DNA of 64,000 nt from Amaricoccus macauensis (lineage in GTDB: Bacteria; Pseudomonadota; Alphaproteobacteria; Rhodobacterales; Rhodobacteraceae), in assembly GCF_014201905.1 (NCBI RefSeq), contig NZ_JACHFM010000003.1, positions 620,001 through 684,000 of the forward strand, given 5' to 3'. A model generated the notes under the pieces. That model was not told the origin of the DNA. It ran no database searches and was given only the letters and a program-made list of their open reading frames with translations. Both the position numbers and the translations under genes were made by a program. Position 1 is the stretch's first letter; each line of letters starts with the position of its first letter. Shown in pieces: positions 1-14,654 of the stretch.

Positions 1-16
1 CTCGACTGACCGCCGC

Positions 17-463
17 TCAGGTCTCGCGGCGCGGGACGACCATGCGCGAGACGAGGCGCTGGGCGATCTCGTCATTCTGGTTCAGGGTTTCGCTCAGCAG
101 CACGATCTGGCCACGATCGGGGCGCGACCGGGAGGGGATCACATCCTGCACCGTCGAGACGACGCGCAGGCGGTCGCCGGGGCGGGTGGGGCGCGGCCAG
201 CTGATTTCGGCGCCCGCGCCGATCAACCCGCCGGCGATAGGCAGGCTTCCGACCAGCAGGCGCATGGTGAAAGCGGCGGTGTGCCAGCCGCTGGCGGCGA
301 GGCCCTGGAAGAACGTGCCTTCCGCCGCCGCCGGGTCGGTGTGGAACGGCTGCGGGTCGAACTCGCTCGCGAAGGCGATGATGGCGTCGGCGTCGAGCTG
401 GCGCTCGGGGCTTTCGAAGCGGCGGCCCACTGTCAGGTCCTCGAGATAAAGCAGTCCGGTCAT
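17..463 (-). CDS. MaoC-family dehydratase (hot-dog fold hydratase)
   Basis: This encodes a 148-residue single hot-dog-fold protein of the MaoC / (R)-specific enoyl-CoA hydratase type. The hydratase-2 signature is visible as FDPQPFHTDP, with the likely catalytic Asp36 and His41. Enzymes with this motif add water to trans-2-enoyl-CoA, but the substrate here cannot be read from sequence. The ATG at 461-463 overlaps the stop of the upstream phosphatase gene as ATGA, so the two are probably translationally coupled. An upstream in-frame extension exists but is Arg-rich and runs antiphase through the phosphatase gene, so it was discarded. Confidence 0.85.
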   Translation of the reverse strand: MTGLLYLEDLTVGRRFESPERQLDADAIIAFASEFDPQPFHTDPAAAEGTFFQGLAASGWHTAAFTMRLLVGSLPIAGGLIGAGAEISWPRPTRPGDRLRVVSTVQDVIPSRSRPDRGQIVLLSETLNQNDEIAQRLVSRMVVPRRET

Positions 464-1176
464 CGGCGATTTTCCTTTGCGCCGGTCTCGGCCGAGCTCG
501 CCATAAGCCAGCAGGCGAGCGCCCAGCCCGCGCCGGCCGTCCAGCCGGCGAGGACATCGGTCGGCCAGTGAACGCCGAGATAGACCCGACTGATGCCGAT
601 CGCGACGACGAGGGCGATGGCGAGGGCGATGACATAGGTGCGCAGGGCCGCGGTTGGCTGCAACCGGGCGAGCATGACCGCGAGGGTCAGATAGGTGACG
701 GCACTCATCATCGAGTGGCCCGAGGGAAAGCTCGTGGTGTAGGTGGTCATGCCGTGCGGTACGAGGTCGGGGCGCGGCCGGTCGAAGCCAAGCTTCGCGA
801 GCGAAGAGAGCACCTGCCCGCTGCCGACCGAGGCGAGAACCACCCACATCGAGCGGTGGTGGCCCTGAAGCCAGAGGTACCCGGCGACCGCAAGGGTGAT
901 CGCAGTGAGAATGCCGATCCCGCCGAGTGCGGTCACGTCTCGTGCCAGTTCCTCAAGCCAGGGGGGGCCGAGCGGATCGGCCGGGTCGACCGGGTTTCTG
1001 AGCGCGAGAAGCAAGGTCTTGTCGAAGACATGGGTCTCGCCTTCCATCACTTCTTCGGCGATGGAGATGAAGATCCAGAGGCAGCCGGCAACGGCGCCAA
1101 GCACGATCAGGGTGCGGAGTTCGATCCGCTCGACGAACCAGCGCCAGCCATCCGTGGCCCAGCGCGCCGGCCTCAC
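460..1176 (-). CDS. PAP2-family membrane phosphatase
   Basis: A 238-residue integral membrane phosphatase of the PAP2 (type 2 phosphatidic acid phosphatase) superfamily. The three catalytic motifs are complete: K128-x6-RP (KLGFDRPRP), PSGH at 151-154, and SR196-197 with His203 (SRVYLGVH). Hydrophobic segments lie near residues 22-40, 85-103, 110-127, 157-171, 180-197 and 207-225. The family removes phosphate from lipid phosphates or undecaprenyl pyrophosphate at the membrane; the substrate here is unknown. The start is a GTG at 1174-1176 overlapping the truB stop as GTGA, which fits the coupling seen at the gene's other end. Confidence 0.87.
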   Translation of the reverse strand: MRPARWATDGWRWFVERIELRTLIVLGAVAGCLWIFISIAEEVMEGETHVFDKTLLLALRNPVDPADPLGPPWLEELARDVTALGGIGILTAITLAVAGYLWLQGHHRSMWVVLASVGSGQVLSSLAKLGFDRPRPDLVPHGMTTYTTSFPSGHSMMSAVTYLTLAVMLARLQPTAALRTYVIALAIALVVAIGISRVYLGVHWPTDVLAGWTAGAGWALACWLMASSAETGAKENRR

Positions 1177-2078
1177 CGGTTGTCCCCCAACACGAAGACC
1201 CGGGAGGGGTGGAGCGCGCCTCCACGCCAGATTCCGACCGCGAGCGGGACGCCGTCGCGGCTTGCCCATGCCGTCTCGCCGTCGGCGAGGCCCGCGCCGG
1301 GAAGGGCCATGGCGTTGCCGTTCAGGATGCGTACGGCGAGGGCGGGCGGGCAGCAGAGTTCGGGCACTCCGGCGAGGGCGGATTCGAGCGGCAGGATCCG
1401 CTCCGCGAGATCGGGGGCGGTCAGGTCTTCCCAGCTCACGGCGCCGTCGAGGTTGAAGGGGCCGGTCGCGAGGCGACGAAGCGCCACGACGTGACCGTGG
1501 CAACCGAGGCGGGCGCCGAGATCGCGCGCGATGCTGCGCACGTAGCCGCCCTTGCCGCAGCTCATCTCGAAGGTGGCGCTGTCGGCGTCGGGCATGTCTG
1601 TGAGCGCGAGCCGGCCGACGTGGAGCGGCCGGGGCGCGAGCTCAAGGATTTCGCCGGCGCGGGCCAGCGCGTAGGCGCGTTCACCATCGACCTTCACCGC
1701 GGAGATCTGAGGCGGCACCTGCAGGATGTCGCCGGTGAATTCCGGGAGCGCTGCTACGATCGCCGCGCGGTCGGGGCGCAGGTCGGATGTGGCGAGCGGC
1801 GCGCCCTCGGCGTCGTCGGTGGCGGTCGACATGCCCCAGCGCACGGTGAAGCGGTAGGACTTGTGCGCGTCGGCAATGAAAGGAACGGTCTTCGTCGCTT
1901 CGCCGAAGGCGAGCGCGAGCAGGCCCGTGGCGCCCGGGTCGAGGGTGCCCGCGTGGCCGGCCTTCTCGGCGTCGAGCGTGCGCTTGGCGCGGGCGACGGC
2001 GTGAGCGGAGGTGACGCCCGTGGGCTTGTCGAGAATGAGCCAGCCGTGAACCGGCCGGCCGCGACGCTTTCTCGCCAT
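1173..2078 (-). CDS. truB: tRNA pseudouridine(55) synthase TruB
   Basis: This 301-residue protein isomerises U55 to pseudouridine in the T-arm of elongator tRNAs. The TruB catalytic motif GHAGTLDPGATG is present, with the nucleophilic Asp47, preceded by the conserved LDKPTGVTS segment. Length matches the family. It lies 7 bp downstream of rbfA, a pairing common in translation-related operons (nusA-infB-rbfA-truB); infB is not adjacent here. A GAGGA ribosome-binding site sits inside the end of rbfA. Confidence 0.96.
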   Translation of the reverse strand: MARKRRGRPVHGWLILDKPTGVTSAHAVARAKRTLDAEKAGHAGTLDPGATGLLALAFGEATKTVPFIADAHKSYRFTVRWGMSTATDDAEGAPLATSDLRPDRAAIVAALPEFTGDILQVPPQISAVKVDGERAYALARAGEILELAPRPLHVGRLALTDMPDADSATFEMSCGKGGYVRSIARDLGARLGCHGHVVALRRLATGPFNLDGAVSWEDLTAPDLAERILPLESALAGVPELCCPPALAVRILNGNAMALPGAGLADGETAWASRDGVPLAVGIWRGGALHPSRVFVLGDNR

Positions 2079-2085
2079 CTTTGGA

Positions 2086-2484
2086 TCAGTCCTCGAGATC
2101 GCGTCGGACGTCCGGCGAGCTCAATACCTCGCGGGTCCGGTCCATCTGGTCGAAGCGGGTATCCGCCTGAAAGGTAAGCTCGGGCGAAAAGCGCAGGTCG
2201 ATCCGGTCGGTGACCAGCCGGCGCAGCTCGGTGCGGTTGCGGGCGAGGGCGCGCACCACAACGTCAGTGTTGACGCCGCCGAGCGGCAGCACGAACGCGG
2301 TGGCGTGGCGCAGGTCGGGCGCGACCTTCACCTCGGAGACGGTCACGGAGACGTGGGCGAGGTCGGAATCGTGAAGCTCGCCGCGCTGGAGGATCTCCGA
2401 CAGCGCACGCCTGATCACCTCGCCGACGCGAAGCTGGCGCTGGCCCGGCGCGCCGCCGGAGGTGATGGGTCTTGTCTTTGCCAT
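2086..2484 (-). CDS. rbfA: 30S ribosome-binding factor RbfA
   Basis: A 132-residue ribosome maturation factor that binds the 30S subunit and assists 16S rRNA 5' end processing and cold adaptation. The RbfA KH-like core is recognisable: [17 protein letters not shown] near the N-terminus, then [21 protein letters not shown] and a C-terminal [17 protein letters not shown] segment. The ATG at 2482-2484 is preferred over a GTG nine bases upstream because an AGGA element is well spaced only from the ATG. It opens the rbfA-truB-PAP2-MaoC run and is divergent from dapB. Confidence 0.93.
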   Translation of the reverse strand: MAKTRPITSGGAPGQRQLRVGEVIRRALSEILQRGELHDSDLAHVSVTVSEVKVAPDLRHATAFVLPLGGVNTDVVVRALARNRTELRRLVTDRIDLRFSPELTFQADTRFDQMDRTREVLSSPDVRRDLED

Positions 2485-2530
2485 CCCGGTCACATCCTAT
2501 CGGCGCCGCTTGAAGTCAAGGGTGGGCGGA

Positions 2531-3376
2531 ATGACTGAGGGGAACAGCATCGGCATCGCGGTGGTGGGTGTCGCCGGGCGCATGGGGCAGATGCTCGCGC
2601 AGGCGGTGCTCGAAACACCGGGGACGCATCTCTCCGGCGCCGCGGTGCTGGCGGGGCACCCCTGGGTTGGCCGTGACCTCGGTGAGGCGATGGGCGGGCC
2701 GGCGCTCGGCGTCATCGTCGAGGACGATCCGCTCGAGGTTTTCGCCCGGAGCCAGGCGGTTCTCGATTTCACCACGCCTGCGGCCACGGTCGATTTCTCG
2801 GTGCTGGCGGCGCAGGCGCGTCTCGTCCACGTGATCGGCACGACCGGACTGGAGCGGGAGGATCTCGAGAAGATCGCGGCGGCGGGCCGGCATGCGGTCG
2901 TCGTGCGTGCCGGCAACATGAGCGTGGGCGTGAACCTGCTGACGGTGATGACCCGCCGGATCGCGGCGGTGCTCGGCCCCGAGTACGACATCGAGGTCGT
3001 GGAGATGCATCACCGCGCCAAGGTTGACGCACCCTCCGGGACCGCGCTCATGCTCGGCGAGGCGGCCGCGGCCGGGCGGCGGGTAAACCTCGCGGATGTG
3101 ACCGAGGCCGGGCGCCACGGCATCACCGGGGCGCGGGCGGAGGGAGCCATCGGCTTCGCCAGCCTGCGCGGCGGCGACGTGGTGGGCGAGCACGAGGTGA
3201 TCTTTGCCGGGCCGGGCGAGCGGGTGGTGATCGGCCATATCGCCACCGACCGGATGCTCTTCGCCCGGGGGGCGGTGCGGGCGGCCATCTGGGGACAGGA
3301 TCGCCCGCCGGGACAATACACGATGATCGACGTGCTGGGCCTGCGCGATCCTGCGGCGGAGGTACCCGACCGGTGA
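2531..3376 (+). CDS. dapB: 4-hydroxy-tetrahydrodipicolinate reductase DapB
   Basis: A 281-residue NAD(P)H-dependent reductase of the lysine/diaminopimelate pathway, producing tetrahydrodipicolinate. The N-terminal Rossmann motif reads GVAGRM (13-18). The substrate-binding and catalytic block [15 protein letters not shown] contains His160, His161 and Lys164. The ATG at 2531 follows a purine-rich stretch (AAGGGTGGGCGGA). In-frame codons further upstream would run into the divergent rbfA start region and were not used. The stop overlaps the start of the next gene (GTGA). Confidence 0.96.
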   Translation: MTEGNSIGIAVVGVAGRMGQMLAQAVLETPGTHLSGAAVLAGHPWVGRDLGEAMGGPALGVIVEDDPLEVFARSQAVLDFTTPAATVDFSVLAAQARLVHVIGTTGLEREDLEKIAAAGRHAVVVRAGNMSVGVNLLTVMTRRIAAVLGPEYDIEVVEMHHRAKVDAPSGTALMLGEAAAAGRRVNLADVTEAGRHGITGARAEGAIGFASLRGGDVVGEHEVIFAGPGERVVIGHIATDRMLFARGAVRAAIWGQDRPPGQYTMIDVLGLRDPAAEVPDR

Positions 3377-4350
3377 GCACGGAAATGATGCAGGCAATGG
3401 TGGTGGCCGCGCCGGGCGCGCCGCTCACGGCCGTGCAGACGCGGGTTCCGGTGCCGGGGCCGGGCGAGGTTCTGGTGCGGGTGCGGGCCTGTGGTCTCAA
3501 CTTCGCCGACACGCTGCTGGTGGCGGGCAAGTATCAGGTCCGTCCGGAGATGCCTTTCGCGCCGGGAATGGAGATCGCCGGCGTCGTCGAGCAGGTCGGC
3601 GAGGGTGTCACGCGCCTGCCACTCGGAGCCAGGGTCGCGGCCTATGCGGGCTACGGCGGGCTGGCGGAGTGGGCGGTGGTGCCGGCCGACCGCTGCGCCG
3701 TGGTGCCCGAGGGGATGCCTGACACGGTCGCGGCCGGGTTTCTCATCGCCTATGGCACGAGCCACATCGCGCTCGGCTGGGTCGCGAAGCTCCGGCCCGG
3801 CGAGACGCTGCTGGTCCTCGGGGCCTCCGGCGGCGTCGGATTGACGGCGGTGGAGCTCGGGGCGCGCATGGGCGCGCGCGTCATCGCGGTGGCGCGCGGT
3901 CCCGAACGGCAGGCGATCGCCGAGCGGGCCGGCGCCTCGGTGCTCCTCGATGCGAGTGCGGACATCCGCGCGGAGGTGAAGGCGCTTGGCGGTGCCGACG
4001 TGGTCTATGATCCGGTCGGGGGCGAGCTCGCCGAGGCGGCGCTGCGCGCGACGCGCCCCCGGGCGCGCATCCTGCCGATCGGTTTCGCGAGCGGCGGCGT
4101 GCCGCAGTATCCGGCGAACCTGCTGCTCGTGAAGGATCTGAGCGTGCTCGGGGTCCACTTCGGCGCCTGGGCAGATCACTCGCCCGAGGCGGTCAGGGGC
4201 TGCTTCGAAACGCTCTTTGCGTGGTGGCGTCTCGGGCGTCTCGCGCCCCACGTGAGCAACGTCCTGCCTCTCGCCGAGGCCGAGGCGGGGCTCGACCTTC
4301 TCCGCCGCCGGCAGGCGACGGGCAAGGTGGTGGTCGAGATCGCGGGGTAG
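3373..4350 (+). CDS. Zinc-independent quinone oxidoreductase-type dehydrogenase (MDR family)
   Basis: A 325-residue medium-chain reductase of the NADPH:quinone oxidoreductase type. It has the GroES-like N-terminal domain ([18 protein letters not shown]), the nucleotide-binding loop LGASGGVG near residue 155, and no catalytic zinc ligands (no GHE motif). The family moves electrons from NADPH to quinones or enones; the true substrate is not evident. The start is either the GTG overlapping the dapB stop or an ATG at 3385-3387. The first is chosen because of the overlap, though the second is possible. Confidence 0.88.
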   Translation: MSTEMMQAMVVAAPGAPLTAVQTRVPVPGPGEVLVRVRACGLNFADTLLVAGKYQVRPEMPFAPGMEIAGVVEQVGEGVTRLPLGARVAAYAGYGGLAEWAVVPADRCAVVPEGMPDTVAAGFLIAYGTSHIALGWVAKLRPGETLLVLGASGGVGLTAVELGARMGARVIAVARGPERQAIAERAGASVLLDASADIRAEVKALGGADVVYDPVGGELAEAALRATRPRARILPIGFASGGVPQYPANLLLVKDLSVLGVHFGAWADHSPEAVRGCFETLFAWWRLGRLAPHVSNVLPLAEAEAGLDLLRRRQATGKVVVEIAG

Positions 4351-4503
4351 GACCGCCGGGTAGGACCCGGCATACGCGCGCGGAGCAGCCGCATGCTCCG
4401 CGTTAACGGTCGGGCGAGAAGGCGCGTTCCCGTGGCGCCGGCGAGGCTCTACCTTCAGATCCGGGGCGCTTCGCCGTTAACCAGATTCGCCTCCCCGCCG
4501 GCC

Positions 4504-6036
4504 TCACACGCTCCAGCGATACAGCCAGATCTCCGACGCCTTTACTCCCTCGCTTTCCAGCCAGAGCCGGAACTCCGCTGACTTCGCCTCGCCCGGCAGG
4601 AAGTGAAAGCCGACGCGAACGATTCCGGGCGCGGGCAGTTCGATGACGCTCAGCCCCTTGATCTGGCCCGCGGTCACCTCGATCCGCGGCGTGACGCCGG
4701 AAAAGGTGATCTCGCCGAGGTCGAAGTCCACGGCGAAGACGCGCTCGCGGGTGTCGAGGATCGAGATGCCGCTTCGGGTCGCGGCCACGGTGGCGAACGG
4801 CAGTTCCTCTTCCTGCACCAGCCCCCAGGTCAGGCGATAGGACAGATCGACCTGCGAGCCCTCCTTGAGCGGCGTCTCCGGCCGCCAGAACGCGACGATA
4901 TTGTCGGCGAACTCGTCGCCGGACGGAATCTCCACCAGCATCACGGCCCCCTTGCCCCAGCCCTCGCCGGGCTCGACCCAGGCACTCGGACGCCGCTCGT
5001 AGTGGGTTTCGGCGTCTTCGTAGTCCGAGAAGTTGCGCGCCCGCTGGATCAGCCCGAAGGAGCGCGGGTTCTCGTCAGAGAAGGCTGAGGTCTCGATGCC
5101 GGGCGGGTTGCGGAGCGGCCGCCAGAGGCGTTCACCCGACCCGTTCACCATGCGCAGGCCGTCGCTGTCGTGAACCGCATTGCGGAAGTCGTCGATCCCG
5201 GTGCGGCTCTCGGGGCCGAAGAAGTACATCGAGGTGAGCGGCGCGATCCCGATGGAGGCGATATCGCGCCGCGGAAACAGCACCACACGCAGCTGCGTCA
5301 CGGTCTCGCGGCCGGGCTCGATCGAGAAGTCGTAGGCGCCGGTGACGCTGTCGCTGTCGAGCAGCGCCGAGAAGCGCAGGACCCGGTCCTCGGGGGCCGG
5401 CTCCTCGATCCAGAATCGGGTGAAGACCGGAAACTCTTCCGGCTCGGATCCCCCGCTGCCGATGGCGAGGCCCCGGGCCGAAAGGCCGTAGAGCGTGTCG
5501 CGGGCCACGGCGCGGAAGTAGCTGGCGCCCTGGAACACCGCGAACTCGTCCCAGACGCCCGGCCGGTTGACCGGATGGCGGAAGCGCACGCCGGAGAAGC
5601 CCATGTCGGCGCCGAGCCCTGCCGGCGCCCGGCCGTCGGGGTAGGGAAAATAGTTCGGGTGAAACGCGAAGAAGTCGGTGGAAAACGCCACCGGCTCGAC
5701 CTTTCCGCCGGTGACGACGTTGATCTCGATCTTGTCCTGGTAGGAGAACCCCGGGGGCAGCAGTTCCGCCTGAAAGCCGGCACCCAGGAACAGGCGCTTG
5801 TCGTCCCGGAAGCGGATGGCGCGGTACTGGTCATACTTCAGGTCGGCGAACGGCTCGGTGAGCTTCATCATCGGCCGGTTGTAGGGCTTGCCCGCCGCCT
5901 CGCGCGCCAGCGCGATCACGCTGTCGAAGCTGAAGGGCTTGCTCGAATCCTGCGCCGATGCCGCGGTTGCGAAGAGCGGCAGGTGGGCGCCCGCGAGGCC
6001 GAGGACGAAGGTCTCGAGCAGGGTGCGGCGATCCAT
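4504..6036 (-). CDS. Periplasmic glucan biosynthesis protein OpgG/OpgD family
   Basis: A 510-residue exported protein of the MdoG/MdoD (OpgG/OpgD) family, needed for synthesis or modification of osmoregulated periplasmic glucans. The N-terminus MDRRTLLETFVLGLAG followed by a hydrophobic stretch and AASAQ looks like a Tat-type signal peptide with cleavage near residue 28. That resembles OpgD, but the overall sequence does not let me separate OpgG from OpgD. Family segments are seen in the body, for example FDSVIALAREAAGKPYNRP and YQDKIEINVV. No glycosyltransferase partner (opgH) is adjacent. It lies 64 bp downstream of glgX on the same strand and may be read with the glycogen operon. Confidence 0.9.
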   Translation of the reverse strand: MDRRTLLETFVLGLAGAHLPLFATAASAQDSSKPFSFDSVIALAREAAGKPYNRPMMKLTEPFADLKYDQYRAIRFRDDKRLFLGAGFQAELLPPGFSYQDKIEINVVTGGKVEPVAFSTDFFAFHPNYFPYPDGRAPAGLGADMGFSGVRFRHPVNRPGVWDEFAVFQGASYFRAVARDTLYGLSARGLAIGSGGSEPEEFPVFTRFWIEEPAPEDRVLRFSALLDSDSVTGAYDFSIEPGRETVTQLRVVLFPRRDIASIGIAPLTSMYFFGPESRTGIDDFRNAVHDSDGLRMVNGSGERLWRPLRNPPGIETSAFSDENPRSFGLIQRARNFSDYEDAETHYERRPSAWVEPGEGWGKGAVMLVEIPSGDEFADNIVAFWRPETPLKEGSQVDLSYRLTWGLVQEEELPFATVAATRSGISILDTRERVFAVDFDLGEITFSGVTPRIEVTAGQIKGLSVIELPAPGIVRVGFHFLPGEAKSAEFRLWLESEGVKASEIWLYRWSV

Positions 6037-6100
6037 GTTTCGTCCTTGCTTACTTGGGGTTCGCTGGGTTGCCTGTCCTTACGTCGCCGGGCGCCCGGCC

Positions 6101-11116
<5,016 letters not shown>

Positions 11117-11117
<1 letters not shown>

Positions 11118-12379
11118 CAGGTGTCGAGCGCGTCGATCATCGGCTGGGTGATCAGGCAGACGCCCGACTCGGTCCGGCGGAACCGCCGGGCATCGAGCTC
11201 CGGATCCTCGCCCACGATCAGACCGTCCGGGATACGCACCCCCCGGTCGAGCACCACCTTGGAGAGCCGGGCATTCCGGCCGATATCGCATTCGGGCAAG
11301 ACCACTGCCTCCTGAAGTCCGGCGTAGGAGTGCACCCGGACGCCGGTGAAGAGCAAGCTCCGCCGGACCGACCCGCCGGAAATGATGCAGTCGCCGGAGA
11401 CGAGACTCGAGATGGCCTCGCCGCGCCGCCCGTCGATGTCATGGACGAACTTCGCCGGCGGCTTGATCTCGGCATAGGTCCAGATCGGCCAGCTCGTTTC
11501 GTAGAGGTCAAGCTCGGGGATGATGTCGGTCAGGTCGAGGTTGGCTTCCCAGTAGGCATCCACCGTACCGACGTCGCGCCAGTAGGCGACGGACTCCCGC
11601 GACGAGCGCACGCAGGAACTCGAGAAGCGGTGCGCCACCGCCTTGCCGTGCTCGACGATGTAGGGGATCAGATCCTTGCCGAAATCGCGGCTCGATCCCG
11701 GCGTTTCCGCATCGCGCCGCAGGAGATCGGCGAGAAACTTCGTGCGGAAGACGTAGATGCCCATGGACGCCAGCGCCATGTCCGGTTGTCCGGGGATGCC
11801 CGGCGGGTCGGCGGGTTTCTCCACGAAGGCGGTGATTTCGTCCTTTTCGTCCACGTGCATGACGCCGAAGCCGGTCGCCTCCATCCGGGGCACCTCAAGG
11901 CAGCCGACGGTGACGTCGGCACCTTGCTCCACATGCTGCTGCAGCATCAGCTCGTAGTCCATCTTGTAGATGTGATCCCCGGCAAGGATCACCATGAACT
12001 CCGGCTGGTAATCGGTTATGATGTCGAGGTTCTGATAGACCGCGTCCGCCGTCCCCTCGTACCACTGCGTCTCGCTCACGCGCTGGGACGCGGGCAGGAT
12101 GTCGAAGCTCTCGTTCCGCTCGGGCCGGAAGAAGTCCCAGCCGCGCTGCAGGTGGCGGATCAGGCTGTGTGCCTTGTACTGGGTGGCGACGCCGATGCGG
12201 CGGATGCCGGAATTGAGCGCGTTCGAGAGCGCGAAATCGATGATCCGTGTCTTGCCGCCGAAATAGACCGCAGGCTTTGCCCGCCGGTCGGTCAGCTCTT
12301 TCAGCCGGCTGCCGCGTCCTCCCGCAAGCACGTAGGCCATGGCATCGCGGGCGAGCGGTCCTGAACGTCTGTCAACCAA
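11117..12379 (-). CDS. glgC: Glucose-1-phosphate adenylyltransferase GlgC
   Basis: A 420-residue ADP-glucose pyrophosphorylase, the committing and usually allosterically controlled step of glycogen synthesis. The nucleotide-binding [13 protein letters not shown] lies at 18-30, followed by [17 protein letters not shown]; the glucose-1-phosphate contact VEKPADPPG is visible near the middle. The start is a TTG at 12377-12379 behind a strong purine tract (GAAGGGGGGAAACC). An ATG 13 codons later lacks such a site. The gene follows glgB by 30 bp. Confidence 0.96.
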
Positions 12380-12409
12380 GGTTTCCCCCCTTCATCCTGT
12401 CCCGGGCGT

Positions 12410-14623
12410 TCACGCGCCGGTATCGAGCTTGAGCCAGATCGTCCCGAGTGGCGGCAGCGTCACGATCGCGCGCACAGCGCCCTCGGCAGTTTCCGCAGTC
12501 ACCCCGCCCATGTTGCCGACACTGGTGCCACCGTAGTCGCCCGCATCGGTGTTGAGGATCTCTTTCCAGCGGCCGGCGATTGGCAGTGGCAGGGCATAGC
12601 CGCTGTGCGGTGTGGGCGTGAAGTTCGTGACGACGGCCACCGGCGGCTGCCCGGGTGCCTTGCGCAGCCAGGCGAACACCGAGTTCTCCGCGTCATCCGC
12701 AATCAGCCACTCGAAGCCGTCGCCCTCGCAGTCGCGCTGATGCAGCGCCGGCGTCTCGCGGTAGAGGTGGTTCAGGTCGCGGACGAGCCGATGCACGCCG
12801 CGATGCGGCTCGAGATCGAGCTGCCACCAGTCGAGGCTGCGCGCCTCGGACCACTCGGCGCCCTGCGCGAACTCCTGCCCCATGAACAGGAGCTTCTTGC
12901 CGGGATAGCCCCACATGAAGGCGTAGTAGGCACGCAGGTTGGCGAACTGCTGCCAGCCGTCGCCGGTCATCTTGGCGATCAGGCTCCCCTTGCCGTGGAC
13001 GACCTCGTCGTGGCTGAGCGGCAGGACGAAGTTCTCGCTGAAGGCGTAGAGCAGGCCGAACGTCAGGTCATTGTGGTGAAAGCGCCGGTGCACCGGATCG
13101 CGGGCCATGTACTGCAGCGTGTCGTGCATCCAGCCCATGTTCCACTTGAACCCGAACCCGAGCCCGCCGTCGTAGACCGGTGCCGAGACCTTGGGCCAGG
13201 AGGTCGACTCCTCGGCGATGGTCATCCGCCCCGGGTGCTTGCCGTAGACCGCGCGGTTCGTCGCGCGCAGGAACTCGACCGCCTCGAGATTCTCGCGGCC
13301 GCCGTACCGGTTCGGCACCCACTCGCCGTCCTTGCGCGAGTAGTCGAGGTAGAGCATCGAGGCGACCGCATCGACGCGAAGTCCATCGACGTGAAACTTT
13401 TCAGACCAGTAGAGGGCGTTGTTGATCAGGAAGGAGAACACCTCCTGCCGCCCGAAGTTGTAGATTGCGGTGTTCCAGTCCGGGTGGAACCCCTGGCGCG
13501 GATCGGCGTGTTCGTAGAGCGCCGTACCGTCAAACCGGGCGAGGCCGTGCGCGTCGGTCGGGAAGTGCGCGGGTACCCAGTCGAGGATCACGCCGATCCC
13601 CGCCTTGTGCGCGCCATCGACGAAACGTGCGAACCCCTCGGGCGGCCCGAAGCGCGCGGTCGGCGCATAGAGGCCGGTGGTCTGATAGCCCCAGGACGGA
13701 TCGTAGGGATGTTCGCTGATCGGCAGGAACTCGATGTGGGTGAAGCCCATCTCCACCACATAGGGAATGAGCTCGTCAGCCAGCTCGTCCCAGCTCGGGA
13801 ACCCGCCATCGTCAGGACGCTTCCAGGAGCCGGCATGGACCTCGTAGATCGAGATCGGCATCCGCCGCACGTCGGCGCCGGCCCAGAACTCCCGATGGGC
13901 GGCGTCGTGCCAGTCGTGGTCCATCTCCGCCGCCACCACCGACGCGGTGGCCGGACGAAGCTCCGAGGCGCGGGCATAGGGGTCGGCCTTCAGCGGCAGC
14001 AGGTTGCCGTCCGGTCCGACCAGCTCGAACTTGTAGTGCGCCCCCACACCCACGTCGGGCAGGAAGATCTCCCATATCCCGGTGTCGCGGCGCAGCCGCA
14101 TCACGTCCCGCCGCCCGTCCCAGGCGTTGAAGTCGCCGATCACGCTCACCCGTCGGGCATTTGGCGCCCAGACGGCGAAATGCACACCCTCGGCGCCCTC
14201 GTGCGACATGGGGTGCGCCCCCATCCGGTCGAAGAGGCGCAGATGGCTGCCTTCGCGGATGTAGTAGTCGTCCATCGGCCCGAGCACCGGCCCGAAGGTG
14301 TAGGGGTCCGTCACCCACCACGTACCGCCGGCATTCCGCGCCCGGTAGCGCAGCGGGGCGCGCTCCTTGAGTGCCACCGGCCCCTCGAAGAACCCTGCGT
14401 CATGCCGCCGTTCGAGTGTCCCCAGTTCCTCACCGGCGAGGCTGAACGCGACAAGCTCTTCCGCGCCCTCGACAAACGCGCGCGCCACGAGCTTGCGGCC
14501 AACCTTGTGCAGGCCGAGCACCGCAAAGGGGTCGGCGTGATCGCCGGTGACGATCGCTTCGATCGCCGCCATGTCGAGGCCCGCCGCCTTGCGTCTCACC
14601 GGCCCCGAAGGTTCCTTGCCCAA
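12410..14623 (-). CDS. glgB: 1,4-alpha-glucan branching enzyme GlgB
   Basis: A GH13 branching enzyme of about 737 residues that introduces alpha-1,6 branches into glycogen. It has the N1 and CBM48 domains ([35 protein letters not shown]), then the catalytic barrel with [13 protein letters not shown] (nucleophile Asp), IAEESTSWP (acid/base Glu) and [10 protein letters not shown]. The chosen start is a TTG at 14621-14623 directly behind a GGGGAGGGGAAGG ribosome-binding site. A further TTG at 14672-14674, inside glgP, would add 17 residues but has a poorer site. Confidence 0.93.
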   Translation of the reverse strand: MGKEPSGPVRRKAAGLDMAAIEAIVTGDHADPFAVLGLHKVGRKLVARAFVEGAEELVAFSLAGEELGTLERRHDAGFFEGPVALKERAPLRYRARNAGGTWWVTDPYTFGPVLGPMDDYYIREGSHLRLFDRMGAHPMSHEGAEGVHFAVWAPNARRVSVIGDFNAWDGRRDVMRLRRDTGIWEIFLPDVGVGAHYKFELVGPDGNLLPLKADPYARASELRPATASVVAAEMDHDWHDAAHREFWAGADVRRMPISIYEVHAGSWKRPDDGGFPSWDELADELIPYVVEMGFTHIEFLPISEHPYDPSWGYQTTGLYAPTARFGPPEGFARFVDGAHKAGIGVILDWVPAHFPTDAHGLARFDGTALYEHADPRQGFHPDWNTAIYNFGRQEVFSFLINNALYWSEKFHVDGLRVDAVASMLYLDYSRKDGEWVPNRYGGRENLEAVEFLRATNRAVYGKHPGRMTIAEESTSWPKVSAPVYDGGLGFGFKWNMGWMHDTLQYMARDPVHRRFHHNDLTFGLLYAFSENFVLPLSHDEVVHGKGSLIAKMTGDGWQQFANLRAYYAFMWGYPGKKLLFMGQEFAQGAEWSEARSLDWWQLDLEPHRGVHRLVRDLNHLYRETPALHQRDCEGDGFEWLIADDAENSVFAWLRKAPGQPPVAVVTNFTPTPHSGYALPLPIAGRWKEILNTDAGDYGGTSVGNMGGVTAETAEGAVRAIVTLPPLGTIWLKLDTGA

Positions 14624-14654
14624 TACCTTCCCCTCCCCAAGGTCTGGTCTTCGT